DNA of 5,533 bases, taken from the NCBI GenBank assembly GCA_012974315.1, contig JAAXQI010000020.1:1-5533 (forward strand), read 5' to 3'. The notes under the pieces are model-generated. The model saw nothing but the letters and a program-made list of their open reading frames with translations. It had not been told where the DNA came from and ran no database searches. Each line of letters starts with the position of its first letter. The stretch's first letter is position 1. The position numbers and the translations under genes were made by a program. Source of the DNA: Desulfobacterales bacterium (GTDB lineage: Bacteria; Desulfobacterota; Desulfobulbia; Desulfobulbales; BM004). Below are positions 1 to 5,509 of this stretch, in pieces.

Positions 1-28
1 TCATAACTCACACTTCATAATTCATAAT
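1..28. repeat. Degenerate heptanucleotide tandem repeat (4 copies)
   Basis: Four consecutive 7-bp units read TCATAAC, TCACACT, TCATAAT and TCATAAT on the plus strand; on the other strand the core is ATTATGA. The array starts at the window edge and may extend beyond it. It lies about 25 bp downstream of the GTPase stop codon, outside any gene. Short tandem heptamers of this kind are known from intergenic DNA of several bacterial groups. No function can be assigned. Confidence 0.6.
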
Positions 29-53
29 TACATGGGCCTCAGCTCATGTCTTT

Positions 54-1412
54 CTACCATTTACTCTTAAGACGTCCAATATCTTTATCGAGGAATCTCT
101 TCAAGCGCTTCCGGTACCAGGAATGACTGACCCAGAGATGTTTATAGCCTTCCTCTTCTATGCTGCTTGAAACCCTGTCCCGTATACGGCGCCAGAGATC
201 ACGCTTATATGCGGTTTCAAAAGGAATGAGACTGTCCAGTTCCTCCAGTGTATTCTTTTTAAACCTGGGAAACAGAAAACTATTGATGACAATGGCTGTC
301 AAAACGAGAACCAGCAGGGCAGCAAGAGATGGGAAAACAAGTAGGCTGTCATCAAAAGCCCCTGAAAAGAGTGAGACTATCAAGGTTTTTTGGGGGAACC
401 CGGCAGCCAGTTTAAGGGCCAGGTCGCCGAACCAGAACACCAGGAGCGAAAGCAGAAGACCAACTTTTAAAATTTTCTGAGCTTTACCCCCAAAGCCGTT
501 TTTAAAAGCAGCAAGGGCTTCAGCCTGCAGGTCAAGTTCCCGGACACCCCTCTCAGCCTCCTGAAATACGTGATTGATACGCATGGTTGGAGCTGTATCG
601 ACAGCACGTTTCAATTCATCCCTTTCACTGACCCACGACTCAACTCCCTGGGGGGGAGAATCTCCTTCCTTGGCAGCAAAGGTGAGGTACAGCCTGGGAA
701 TATCCTTGCGGCCCGTCATCTGTGACAGGTTCCAACACAAAGTGCCGTAGGAACGCACCAGGTCGGGAACATTATCACACTCGTCTATCCTGTTCAGAAC
801 ATAGAGCACCCTGTCCTCGCCTGTTGAGCCGGGAAGCGTACTCCTGATCGCCTGATAGGTCTCCTTGATCGTTCCGGCCTTGTGCGGATCAAACATCAGA
901 ATAATCAAATCGGCCATCCTGGCCAGTTCACCCACAACGCCCATATAATCATAACCGCGGTCTTTTTCGGTTACGGAATCGAGCATGCCGGGCGTATCGA
1001 TAATAGCGAAATTTTCCAGGACTGGAGATTTTATCTTTTTCAGACGCAGGTGCGAAAAAAGCCTTTCACCAAAGGGCAAGAGCGTTGCAAACGGTAAGCG
1101 TTCATCATTAACAACTGTGCCGCCGGGAACCTCCTCTTCATTTTCCCCCTCTGCCGGGCATGTCAAAATGGTAAAGCAATCATCTGTCGGGGCCTGGCCG
1201 GTTCTCTGCACCGGCATATCAAGAAGTTCATTGATAAAGGTCGATTTACCCGATGAGTAATTGCCAATAACTAAAACTAAAGGTTTCCACATGAGCGGCG
1301 TGAGCACATCCTGCATGGAAACCCCGTACCGTTTGTAAATTGGTGTCATTTTGCTGCGCAGCAGCTTATCCAGCTTTTTGATAAGGGCCTTTGCAGCCTT
1401 TTCATCTTTCAT
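54..1412 (-). CDS. EHD-like dynamin-family GTPase with two C-terminal transmembrane segments
   Basis: A 452-aa GTPase. The G domain shows G1 GNYSSGKST (50-58), a likely G2 threonine in QAPTDD (about 76), G3 DTPG (139-142) and G4 NRID (207-210). The stretch around FDPHKAG (174-180) and the following segment up to about 245 resemble eukaryotic EHD ATPases and bacterial dynamin-like proteins. Two hydrophobic helices follow at about 316-338 and 357-381, then a basic C-terminal tail rich in Arg/Lys/Trp. A role in membrane binding or remodelling at the inner membrane is inferred from the family; the actual substrate is unknown. The ATG has an excellent GGAGG ribosome binding site (1418-1422, 5 nt spacing). 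An extended -10 promoter lies about 110 bp upstream, so the gene is probably not wholly dependent on the helicase promoter. The stop is TAG. G4 is NRID rather than the usual N/TKxD; substitution of Lys by Arg at this position occurs and need not abolish binding. Specific subfamily is not certain. Confidence 0.88.
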   Translation of the reverse strand: MKDEKAAKALIKKLDKLLRSKMTPIYKRYGVSMQDVLTPLMWKPLVLVIGNYSSGKSTFINELLDMPVQRTGQAPTDDCFTILTCPAEGENEEEVPGGTVVNDERLPFATLLPFGERLFSHLRLKKIKSPVLENFAIIDTPGMLDSVTEKDRGYDYMGVVGELARMADLIILMFDPHKAGTIKETYQAIRSTLPGSTGEDRVLYVLNRIDECDNVPDLVRSYGTLCWNLSQMTGRKDIPRLYLTFAAKEGDSPPQGVESWVSERDELKRAVDTAPTMRINHVFQEAERGVRELDLQAEALAAFKNGFGGKAQKILKVGLLLSLLVFWFGDLALKLAAGFPQKTLIVSLFSGAFDDSLLVFPSLAALLVLVLTAIVINSFLFPRFKKNTLEELDSLIPFETAYKRDLWRRIRDRVSSSIEEEGYKHLWVSHSWYRKRLKRFLDKDIGRLKSKW

Positions 1413-1518
1413 TTCTACCTCCGGAGATTCTTGGTTGTCACACTAATTCTAACCGGAATGATTCATCCTGCAATAACCATTACGTCCCTGCTTCATTTTG
1501 CTCATGGAATCACAAAAC

Positions 1519-1527
1519 ATTATAGCA
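1519..1527 (-). promoter_or_regulatory. Extended -10 promoter upstream of the GTPase gene
   Basis: The minus strand reads TGCTATAAT, a perfect sigma-70 -10 hexamer preceded by the TGn extension, which can compensate for a poor -35. No good -35 is found at 16-18 bp. Transcription would start near 1512, giving a leader of roughly 100 nt before the GTPase ATG. This suggests separate expression of the GTPase from the helicase, which ends at 1614. The rest of the 201-bp gap shows no gene and no clear terminator. Confidence 0.5.
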
Positions 1528-1613
1528 ATCTTCACAGAGACAGACAGGCAATCTTTTATAAAAATCAAAATACCATTATTATCAGGTGGGTTGCAAGTTA
1601 TTCCATACTGTAA

Positions 1614-2999
1614 TTACCTGTCATATTTATCCGTTTCATAAGCCTGGCGCCGTATTCTGGCAGAATTTTCCAAGACCCCAATATGTTCGTCCACATAATC
1701 AAATACTTTGGGTTTTTTACCGGAAGCAGGCCTGAGGATTCTCCCTATAACCTGCCGGAGCCTGCCGGTAAATTTTATGGGAGTGGTGAGAAACAGGGTG
1801 GTGAGGCCTGCTGCATCAAAACCTTCGCCTACGAGTTGCAATGTTGAGATAAGGACTTTTATCTCGCCACAATGAACCGACTCAACTATTTTAGTCCGCT
1901 CTGCCATTGGCTGTTTACCGGTCAAAACACTTGCCTGCAGACCTTTTTCAGCAAGCAGGTCCGCCAGTTTCCGGCAATGGGCCACACGATCACTGACAAC
2001 AAGAATTATGCCTTCTGTTTTCATGGCCTCTGCATAAATATCATCTGCAATCTGCTGACAGCGCAGTTCGTTTTTAGTCAAGGAATTCATCAGAGCCTGA
2101 TAATTCCCACGGAAAACATATTTGAAGTTAGTTGCTCTTTGTATGAATTCCGGTTTCAGGACTGCTCCGCTTGCTGTCAATTCTTTCGGATCGACATGGT
2201 GGGACAGGTCTCCCATGTAAAGATAAATCAATCTGGTCAGAGCATCCTCCCTGCGATAGGCAGTTGCTGACAGCCCGAGCATAAAACAGGAATCAAACCT
2301 TTTGACCACCTCGGTAAAAAGTGTCGCCGGAACCCGGTGGCATTCATCAACTATCAAATGCCCGAAACAGGGGACCAGCTCATCAAGTCTTTTCCGGGCA
2401 GTATTAACAATTGCAATGGACAATGGACGGATATTAAATTTCGAGTCACCGATGAGCCCGGCGTCAATCCCCAGAAACTGCCTGGCGCGCTCCTCCCACT
2501 GGTACATTAATTCTCTGCTGTGAACCAGAATGATGGCGGGTTGCCTCCTCCTGGCTATTACCTCAAGGGCCATAACAGTTTTGCCGGATCCGGTGGAGGC
2601 AACAAGCACACCGAAATGTCTGCGCAAAATAGCCTGTACCGCTTCCTGCTGGTACGATCGCAATTCACCCTGGAAACTTAAATCAACCTCTGGCAGCCTG
2701 CGGCGAAGATCTTTAATTTCCGGACCTTTACCCATGTATTTTTTACACAGTTCAACTGCCTGGGTGGCAAACCCCCTGGGAAAGGAAATACCGGCTTCAT
2801 CCAACTCGAAAAAAAAGAGCTTCTGCTTAAAATTCTTACCCACCCAACGTCCATACTTCCTGGCATCCTTATATTTCGGATTGTCAATGGTTAGATTGTC
2901 TTGCAGTGCCTGCAGAAAAACCTCTGATATGCCTGAAAGGTGGCATAGACCTGCTACCGTCAGAACCGGATCTTTTGCTTTCCTGTCATCCTCTGCCAT
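1614..2999 (-). CDS. Superfamily 2 DEAD/DEAH-type helicase (XPB/Rad25-like)
   Basis: A 461-aa protein from the preferred ATG at 2999. Both RecA-like domains are complete. They carry RSYQQEA (114-120), Walker A STGSGKT (135-141), motif Ia HSRELMYQW (160-168), DECH box (218-221), motif III SAT (244-246), motif IV IILVVSDRV (331-339), motif V around LVGEGFD (389-395) and motif VI QVIGRILRP (416-424) with arginine fingers. The N-terminal 110 residues, including LTIDNPKY, precede the helicase core and are typical of small stand-alone bacterial XPB/ResIII-like helicases. Such proteins use ATP to move on or unwind nucleic acid; the specific pathway (repair, recombination or defence) cannot be read from the sequence. 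The frame can be extended to a TTG at 3092 (492 aa). I prefer 2999 because GGAG (3004-3007) sits 4 nt from its ATG, the TTG lacks a convincing site, and family-like sequence starts only after this Met. No nuclease or methylase partner is visible nearby. Confidence 0.9.
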   Translation of the reverse strand: MAEDDRKAKDPVLTVAGLCHLSGISEVFLQALQDNLTIDNPKYKDARKYGRWVGKNFKQKLFFFELDEAGISFPRGFATQAVELCKKYMGKGPEIKDLRRRLPEVDLSFQGELRSYQQEAVQAILRRHFGVLVASTGSGKTVMALEVIARRRQPAIILVHSRELMYQWEERARQFLGIDAGLIGDSKFNIRPLSIAIVNTARKRLDELVPCFGHLIVDECHRVPATLFTEVVKRFDSCFMLGLSATAYRREDALTRLIYLYMGDLSHHVDPKELTASGAVLKPEFIQRATNFKYVFRGNYQALMNSLTKNELRCQQIADDIYAEAMKTEGIILVVSDRVAHCRKLADLLAEKGLQASVLTGKQPMAERTKIVESVHCGEIKVLISTLQLVGEGFDAAGLTTLFLTTPIKFTGRLRQVIGRILRPASGKKPKVFDYVDEHIGVLENSARIRRQAYETDKYDR

Positions 3000-3003
3000 T
3001 AAT

Positions 3004-3007
3004 CTCC
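3004..3007 (-). promoter_or_regulatory. Ribosome binding site deciding the helicase start
   Basis: GGAG on the minus strand lies 4 nt before the ATG at 2999. A second GGAG lies at 3013-3016. The alternative TTG start at 3092 has only a weak purine stretch in front. The site therefore favours the 461-aa form. Confidence 0.55.
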
Positions 3008-3096
3008 GCCATCTCCGTAATTGCTTGTTTTCACAGTATGGATATGATAAATATTCCCCTTTAAAATACTTTCCAGGTAAAGGGAATTCCAATTCT

Positions 3097-3123
3097 TTAA
3101 CATTAAAATCAAATAGTTATAAT
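3097..3123 (+). promoter_or_regulatory. Sigma-70-type promoter for the small-ORF/selenoprotein/mtnA group
   Basis: TATAAT at 3118-3123 matches the -10 consensus perfectly. TTAACA at 3097-3102 matches the -35 in five of six positions but with a short 15-bp spacer. Transcription would begin near 3130. That would exclude the ATG at 3126 as a start and leaves the AGGAGA (3138-3143) in a short leader before the TTG at 3153. The region is the divergent spacer between the helicase and the rightward genes. No operator palindrome stands out. Confidence 0.5.
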
Positions 3124-3137
3124 ATATGCGACTCTAC

Positions 3138-3143
3138 AGGAGA
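3138..3143 (+). promoter_or_regulatory. Ribosome binding site for the TTG-started small frame
   Basis: AGGAGA lies 9 nt before the TTG at 3153 and only 1 nt before an out-of-frame ATG at 3145, which is too close for normal initiation. The spacing favours the TTG and hence the 50-aa frame ending at 3305. Confidence 0.4.
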
Positions 3144-3152
3144 CATGCTGGA

Positions 3153-3305
3153 TTGTCCACAGAAATCATGGAAAACTATTGGCAGCAGCACAACGGATCC
3201 CCCAGCAAAATACTCGCCATTGAAGACGGTCCCGCGGTTCGTGAGATATTTGCCCCCTGCCCAAGTAGTATTATTTTATTCCATGTGCGCAGAACCTTCT
3301 TATGA
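3153..3305 (+). CDS. Hypothetical 50-aa protein, TTG start, overlapping the next gene
   Basis: A short frame of 50 codons that I do not recognise. It begins MSTEIMENYW, has a middle part KILAIEDGPAVREIF, a Cys in APCPSS (residue 36), and ends in a short hydrophobic then basic stretch (IILFHVRRTFL). No signal peptide or full membrane helix is evident. Support for it being real is contextual: a consensus -10 box upstream, AGGAGA at 9-nt spacing, and a stop that overlaps the next start as ATGA (3302-3305), the classic arrangement for translational coupling. The same frame is open back to an ATG at 3126 (59 aa), but that ATG would lie upstream of the predicted transcription start and has no ribosome binding site. 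It could also be a non-coding leader or the remnant of a longer gene. Its function is unknown. Confidence 0.42.
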   Translation: MSTEIMENYWQQHNGSPSKILAIEDGPAVREIFAPCPSSIILFHVRRTFL

Positions 3306-3463
3306 AAGATATTCTTTACATCATACTGGCCTTCATTATTGCCGGAGGGACCTTTGCCCTTCTGGTAAAAAAAATGAAGGATGACTGCATACCCTGACTG
3401 CTGGCTTATGCCACACTCGGTATGGGTCTCATATCGTATTATGTTCTGACAACATATTTCTAA
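3302..3463 (+). CDS. Putative small two-helix membrane selenoprotein with CxxU motif (TGA read as Sec)
   Basis: The frame runs from ATG 3302 to TAA 3461-3463 with one in-frame TGA at 3395-3397. Read through, it gives 53 residues. Helix 1 (about 4-22) is ILYIILAFIIAGGTFALLV. A charged loop KKMKDD follows, then Cys29-Ile-Pro-X32 where X is the TGA. Helix 2 (33-53) starts LLAYATLGMG and is rich in Leu, Tyr and small residues. Cys-x-x-Sec is the common redox motif of selenoproteins. The TGA falls exactly at the motif's last position, and the sequence after it is clearly membrane-like and stays open for 21 codons. Positive residues in the loop suggest that the motif faces the cytoplasm. The ATG has only a poor ribosome binding site but overlaps the preceding stop as ATGA, so translation is probably coupled. 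If TGA is a true stop, the product would be a 31-aa single-helix peptide (3302-3397). I do not recognise the family; a thiol redox role is inference. Confidence 0.62.
3407..3433 (+). promoter_or_regulatory. Candidate bacterial SECIS hairpin
   Basis: Hand folding downstream of the TGA gives a lower stem UAUG/CAUA (3407-3410 with 3430-3433), an asymmetric internal loop, an upper stem ACUC/GGGU (3415-3418 with 3424-3427, one G-U pair) and an apical loop GGUAU (3419-3423). The loop starts 21 nt after the TGA and has G in its first two positions followed by U, as described for bacterial SECIS elements recognised by SelB. A competing 6-bp stem, CATACC (3388-3393) with GGTATG (3419-3424), encloses the TGA itself. 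The stems are short and were not energy-scored. Confidence 0.35.
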
Positions 3464-3478
3464 CCTGAATTATTCGGG
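3464..3478 (+). other. Short hairpin right after the putative selenoprotein stop
   Basis: CCTGAA and TTCGGG pair over 6 bp (one G-T) around a 3-nt loop, starting on the base after TAA. No T-run follows, so it is not a standard terminator. It could modulate read-through into mtnA or protect an mRNA end. The remainder of the 65-bp gap to mtnA shows no recognisable site. Confidence 0.3.
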
Positions 3479-3528
3479 ATAACTCCTCCTGCATAACGCT
3501 TGAGAATTGACTTTAACAGCCGAACATT

Positions 3529-4638
3529 ATGAAAGTTAATGGTATCCATTACAGGACTATCTGGGTAAAGAAAAAAAATCCGCGTATCATAGAGATCATT
3601 GACCAGCGATTTCTGCCCCATGAATTTGTTGTGGAAGAGCTTGCAACACTCGATGACTTTATCTCCGCAATACGGGACATGCATGTAAGAGGCGCCGGGC
3701 TCATCGGAGCCACTGCAGCCTTTGGCATGTATTGCGCAGCATTGCATGCACCGCTGGAGGCAAGCCAGGCATTTCTCCAGGAAGCTGCCCGCAGGCTCAT
3801 TGATACCAGGCCAACGGCAAAAAACCTGTCATGGGCTGTTGCAAGACAGCTCGCCGCCATCCAGGAAATTGCCAGCGCTGAAAAAAGAATACAGTTGGCT
3901 TATGAGACTGCCTGCCTCATCGCTGACGAAGATGCTGAATATTGCCGCAGGATAGGTGAGCACGGCCTACAGATCATCAGGGATATCAGCAGGCAGAAAA
4001 ATGGCGCGCCGGTCAATATCCTCACCCACTGTAATGCAGGCTGGTTGGCATTTGTCGACTATGGTTCAGCCACGGCTCCCATTTATAGAGCCCACCAGGA
4101 AGGTATTCCCCTTCATGTCTGGGTGGATGAAACCAGGCCATGGAACCAGGGAGCCAAGCTGACCGCCTGGGAACTATTCCAGGAGAACATTGACCATACC
4201 CTCATTGTTGACAACACCGGCGGACATCTCATGCAGCATGGCCTGGTGGATCTGGTTATCGTTGGCTCGGACCGCACGACCCGGACCGGTGACGTGGCCA
4301 ATAAGATTGGTACCTATCTCAAAGCCCTTGCTGCCAAAGATAACAAGGTTCCGTTCTATGTTGCTTTACCATCCTCAACAATTGACTGGGACTTACGGGA
4401 TGGCCTGCAGGAAATTCCCATAGAAAAACGTTCTGGGGATGAGGTTAAATTTATTTCCGGACTAAGCACTAAGGACAACTCGTTGACAACAGTCCTCTGT
4501 GGACTTCCTGAAACTCCTGCTGTCAATTATGGGTTTGATGTCACGCCGGCACGTCTGGTAAGCGGTATAATCACTGAGCGGGGTATTGCAGAACCCAATG
4601 AAAAATCTCTGCTCTCTCTTTTTCCTGAATATTCATGA
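3529..4638 (+). CDS. mtnA: S-methyl-5-thioribose-1-phosphate isomerase (MtnA)
   Basis: A 369-aa protein of normal family length. MtnA converts 5-methylthioribose-1-phosphate (an aldose) to 5-methylthioribulose-1-phosphate in the cytoplasm. This is a step of methionine salvage and of methylthioadenosine degradation. The aIF2B/MtnA fold signatures are all present: MHVRGAG (51-57), THCNAGW (166-172) with the catalytic Cys168, VDETRPWNQGAKLTAWEL (199-216), VGSDR (245-249) with the catalytic Asp248, GDVANKIGTY (254-263), PSSTID (281-286) and IPIEKRSGDEV (296-306). Two family positions vary: RGAG replaces the common RGAP, and GSDR replaces GADR; catalytic residues are kept. The N-terminus MKVNGIHYRTIW matches the usual start, and an upstream in-frame TAA (3514) leaves no other normal start. 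There is no Shine-Dalgarno sequence before this ATG. No other mtn gene or MTA phosphorylase is in the window; the gene follows the putative selenoprotein by 65 bp on the same strand. Confidence 0.96.
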   Translation: MKVNGIHYRTIWVKKKNPRIIEIIDQRFLPHEFVVEELATLDDFISAIRDMHVRGAGLIGATAAFGMYCAALHAPLEASQAFLQEAARRLIDTRPTAKNLSWAVARQLAAIQEIASAEKRIQLAYETACLIADEDAEYCRRIGEHGLQIIRDISRQKNGAPVNILTHCNAGWLAFVDYGSATAPIYRAHQEGIPLHVWVDETRPWNQGAKLTAWELFQENIDHTLIVDNTGGHLMQHGLVDLVIVGSDRTTRTGDVANKIGTYLKALAAKDNKVPFYVALPSSTIDWDLRDGLQEIPIEKRSGDEVKFISGLSTKDNSLTTVLCGLPETPAVNYGFDVTPARLVSGIITERGIAEPNEKSLLSLFPEYS

Positions 4639-4753
4639 ACAATTATCTCTACCAAGGTCTCTGTCATTTTTGATGCAATGCATGGCCAAGTATTGTACCA
4701 TAGACCAAATTTCCCCTTGCCCCACCAATACAGCAGAATACAGGGCCACACAT

Positions 4754-4777
4754 GGCAGTTGGTCTGCCTTCTGTTTT
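4754..4777 (+). terminator. Possible Rho-independent terminator after mtnA
   Basis: GGCAG (4754-4758) and CTGCC (4764-4768) form a 5-bp G+C-rich stem with loop TTGGT, followed by the T-rich tract TTCTGTTTT. It lies about 115 nt past the mtnA stop. The stem is short and the T tract is interrupted. The rest of the 237-bp spacer (4639-4875) holds no gene that I can support. Confidence 0.4.
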
Positions 4778-4830
4778 AAAATCAAAAAAATAACTCTTGT
4801 AAGCCCATTCGAAGCATATTAAAAAGCTAT

Positions 4831-4836
4831 TACAAT
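4831..4836 (+). promoter_or_regulatory. Possible -10 box for the SYLF gene
   Basis: TACAAT matches the sigma-70 -10 in five of six positions and lies 39 bp before the ATG, in an AT-rich stretch. The corresponding -35 (TTCGAA, 4808-4813, 17-bp spacer) is poor. The placement would give a leader of about 30 nt containing the GGAG ribosome binding site at 4864-4867. Confidence 0.3.
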
Positions 4837-4875
4837 TTATTTAAATTCAATTCTATTCTGAACGGAGACAAACAC

Positions 4876-5457
4876 ATGCAAGTAACTACTTTATTTGCCA
4901 GCAAGCGTATTCCCAGCATATTTGCAACAGTATTCATTATTGCCCTACTGGTTGCCCCAAACTTTTCCCATGTTGCCCAAGCGGCTACTGCCAAGGAAAT
5001 AGATGTCAGCGTTGAAGTTGCCTTAGGCCGCTTTAAAAATGAAGTCAGAGGCGCCAATGAATTCCTTGCAAATGCAAAGGGTGTACTTGTCATTCCCAAT
5101 GTCATTCGGGTCGGCTTTGGCCTGGGAGGCGAGTATGGGGAAGGGGCCATGATCATTGGCGGCAAGACTGTGGATTACTACAGCACAGCAGCAGGTTCCT
5201 TCGGATTTCAGATCGGGGCCCAGTCAAAAAATATTGTCATTGTCTTCATGGAAGAAAATGCTCTGACGAAATTTCGAGACAGCCTTGGCTGGCGTGCCGG
5301 GGTTGATGGCTCCATCGTCCTCATTGATTCTGGAGCAGGGGCCTCTGTAGATACCGATAATGTAAAACATCCAATTGTCGGTTTTGTTTTCGGGCTTAAA
5401 GGCCTTATGATCAACCTCTCTCTGGAAGGCTCCAAGTTTACCAAGATTGCCAAGTAA
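4876..5457 (+). CDS. Secreted SYLF-domain (Ysc84-type) lipid-binding protein
   Basis: A 193-aa protein. The N-terminus has basic residues (Lys10, Arg11), a hydrophobic core (about 14-28) and an AQA cleavage site after residue 36, so it is a Sec-exported periplasmic or surface protein of about 157 residues. The mature part fits the SYLF/Ysc84 family. It shows the N-terminal helix with AL.RF (49-53), AKGVLVIPNVIRVGFGLGG (67-85), an YYSTAAGSFGFQIGAQ segment (101-116), the FMEENALTKFRD region (124-135), and a C-terminal FVFGLKGLMINLSLEG (170-185). The Gly-rich beta-strand pattern is typical. Eukaryotic SYLF domains bind phosphoinositides; in bacteria, exported members are usually annotated only as lipid-binding SYLF proteins of unknown role. 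No lipobox Cys is present, so it is not a lipoprotein. The ATG has GGAG 8 nt upstream. It is probably monocistronic, separated from mtnA by 237 bp. Confidence 0.92.
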   Translation: MQVTTLFASKRIPSIFATVFIIALLVAPNFSHVAQAATAKEIDVSVEVALGRFKNEVRGANEFLANAKGVLVIPNVIRVGFGLGGEYGEGAMIIGGKTVDYYSTAAGSFGFQIGAQSKNIVIVFMEENALTKFRDSLGWRAGVDGSIVLIDSGAGASVDTDNVKHPIVGFVFGLKGLMINLSLEGSKFTKIAK

Positions 5458-5475
5458 GACGGCATTTATAAATCG

Positions 5476-5509
5476 AAATTATTTTATAATTTTAATACTT
5501 TAAAGTATT
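5476..5509. other. Two adjacent AT-rich inverted repeats downstream of the SYLF gene
   Basis: AAATTAT/ATAATTT (5476-5482 with 5486-5492, 3-nt loop) is followed immediately by a perfect 16-bp palindrome AATACTTTAAAGTATT (5494-5509). They start about 18 bp after the SYLF stop. They could form a weak bidirectional transcription end or an operator for a gene beyond the window. The lack of G+C makes an ordinary intrinsic terminator doubtful. Confidence 0.4.

Noticed and set aside
1431..1613. Plus-strand 60-codon frame between the GTPase and helicase
   Set aside because: It has a TTG start whose apparent ribosome site is just the other strand of the palindrome CTCCGGAG used by the GTPase. It covers the GTPase promoter and has no recognisable features.
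2530..3384. Plus-strand 284-codon open frame
   Set aside because: It lies mostly antisense to the helicase. Its composition is that of a shadow frame (many Ser, Cys, Arg, with no recognisable domain). Its tail from ATG 3145 overlaps the two small frames in another register, and its AGGAGA is too close to that ATG.
3395..3397. TGA as a pseudogene or sequencing-error stop
   Set aside because: Not excluded, but less favoured. The frame is otherwise intact on both sides, the TGA sits precisely in a Cys-x-x-X motif, and the total length with two helices is coherent.
3485..3508. Promoter directly in front of mtnA (TTGACT-like motif at 3507)
   Set aside because: No -10 hexamer lies at acceptable spacing before the mtnA ATG.
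4586..4822. Plus-strand 78-codon frame overlapping the mtnA 3' end
   Set aside because: It overlaps mtnA by 53 bases in another frame, has no ribosome binding site, and runs through the likely terminator.
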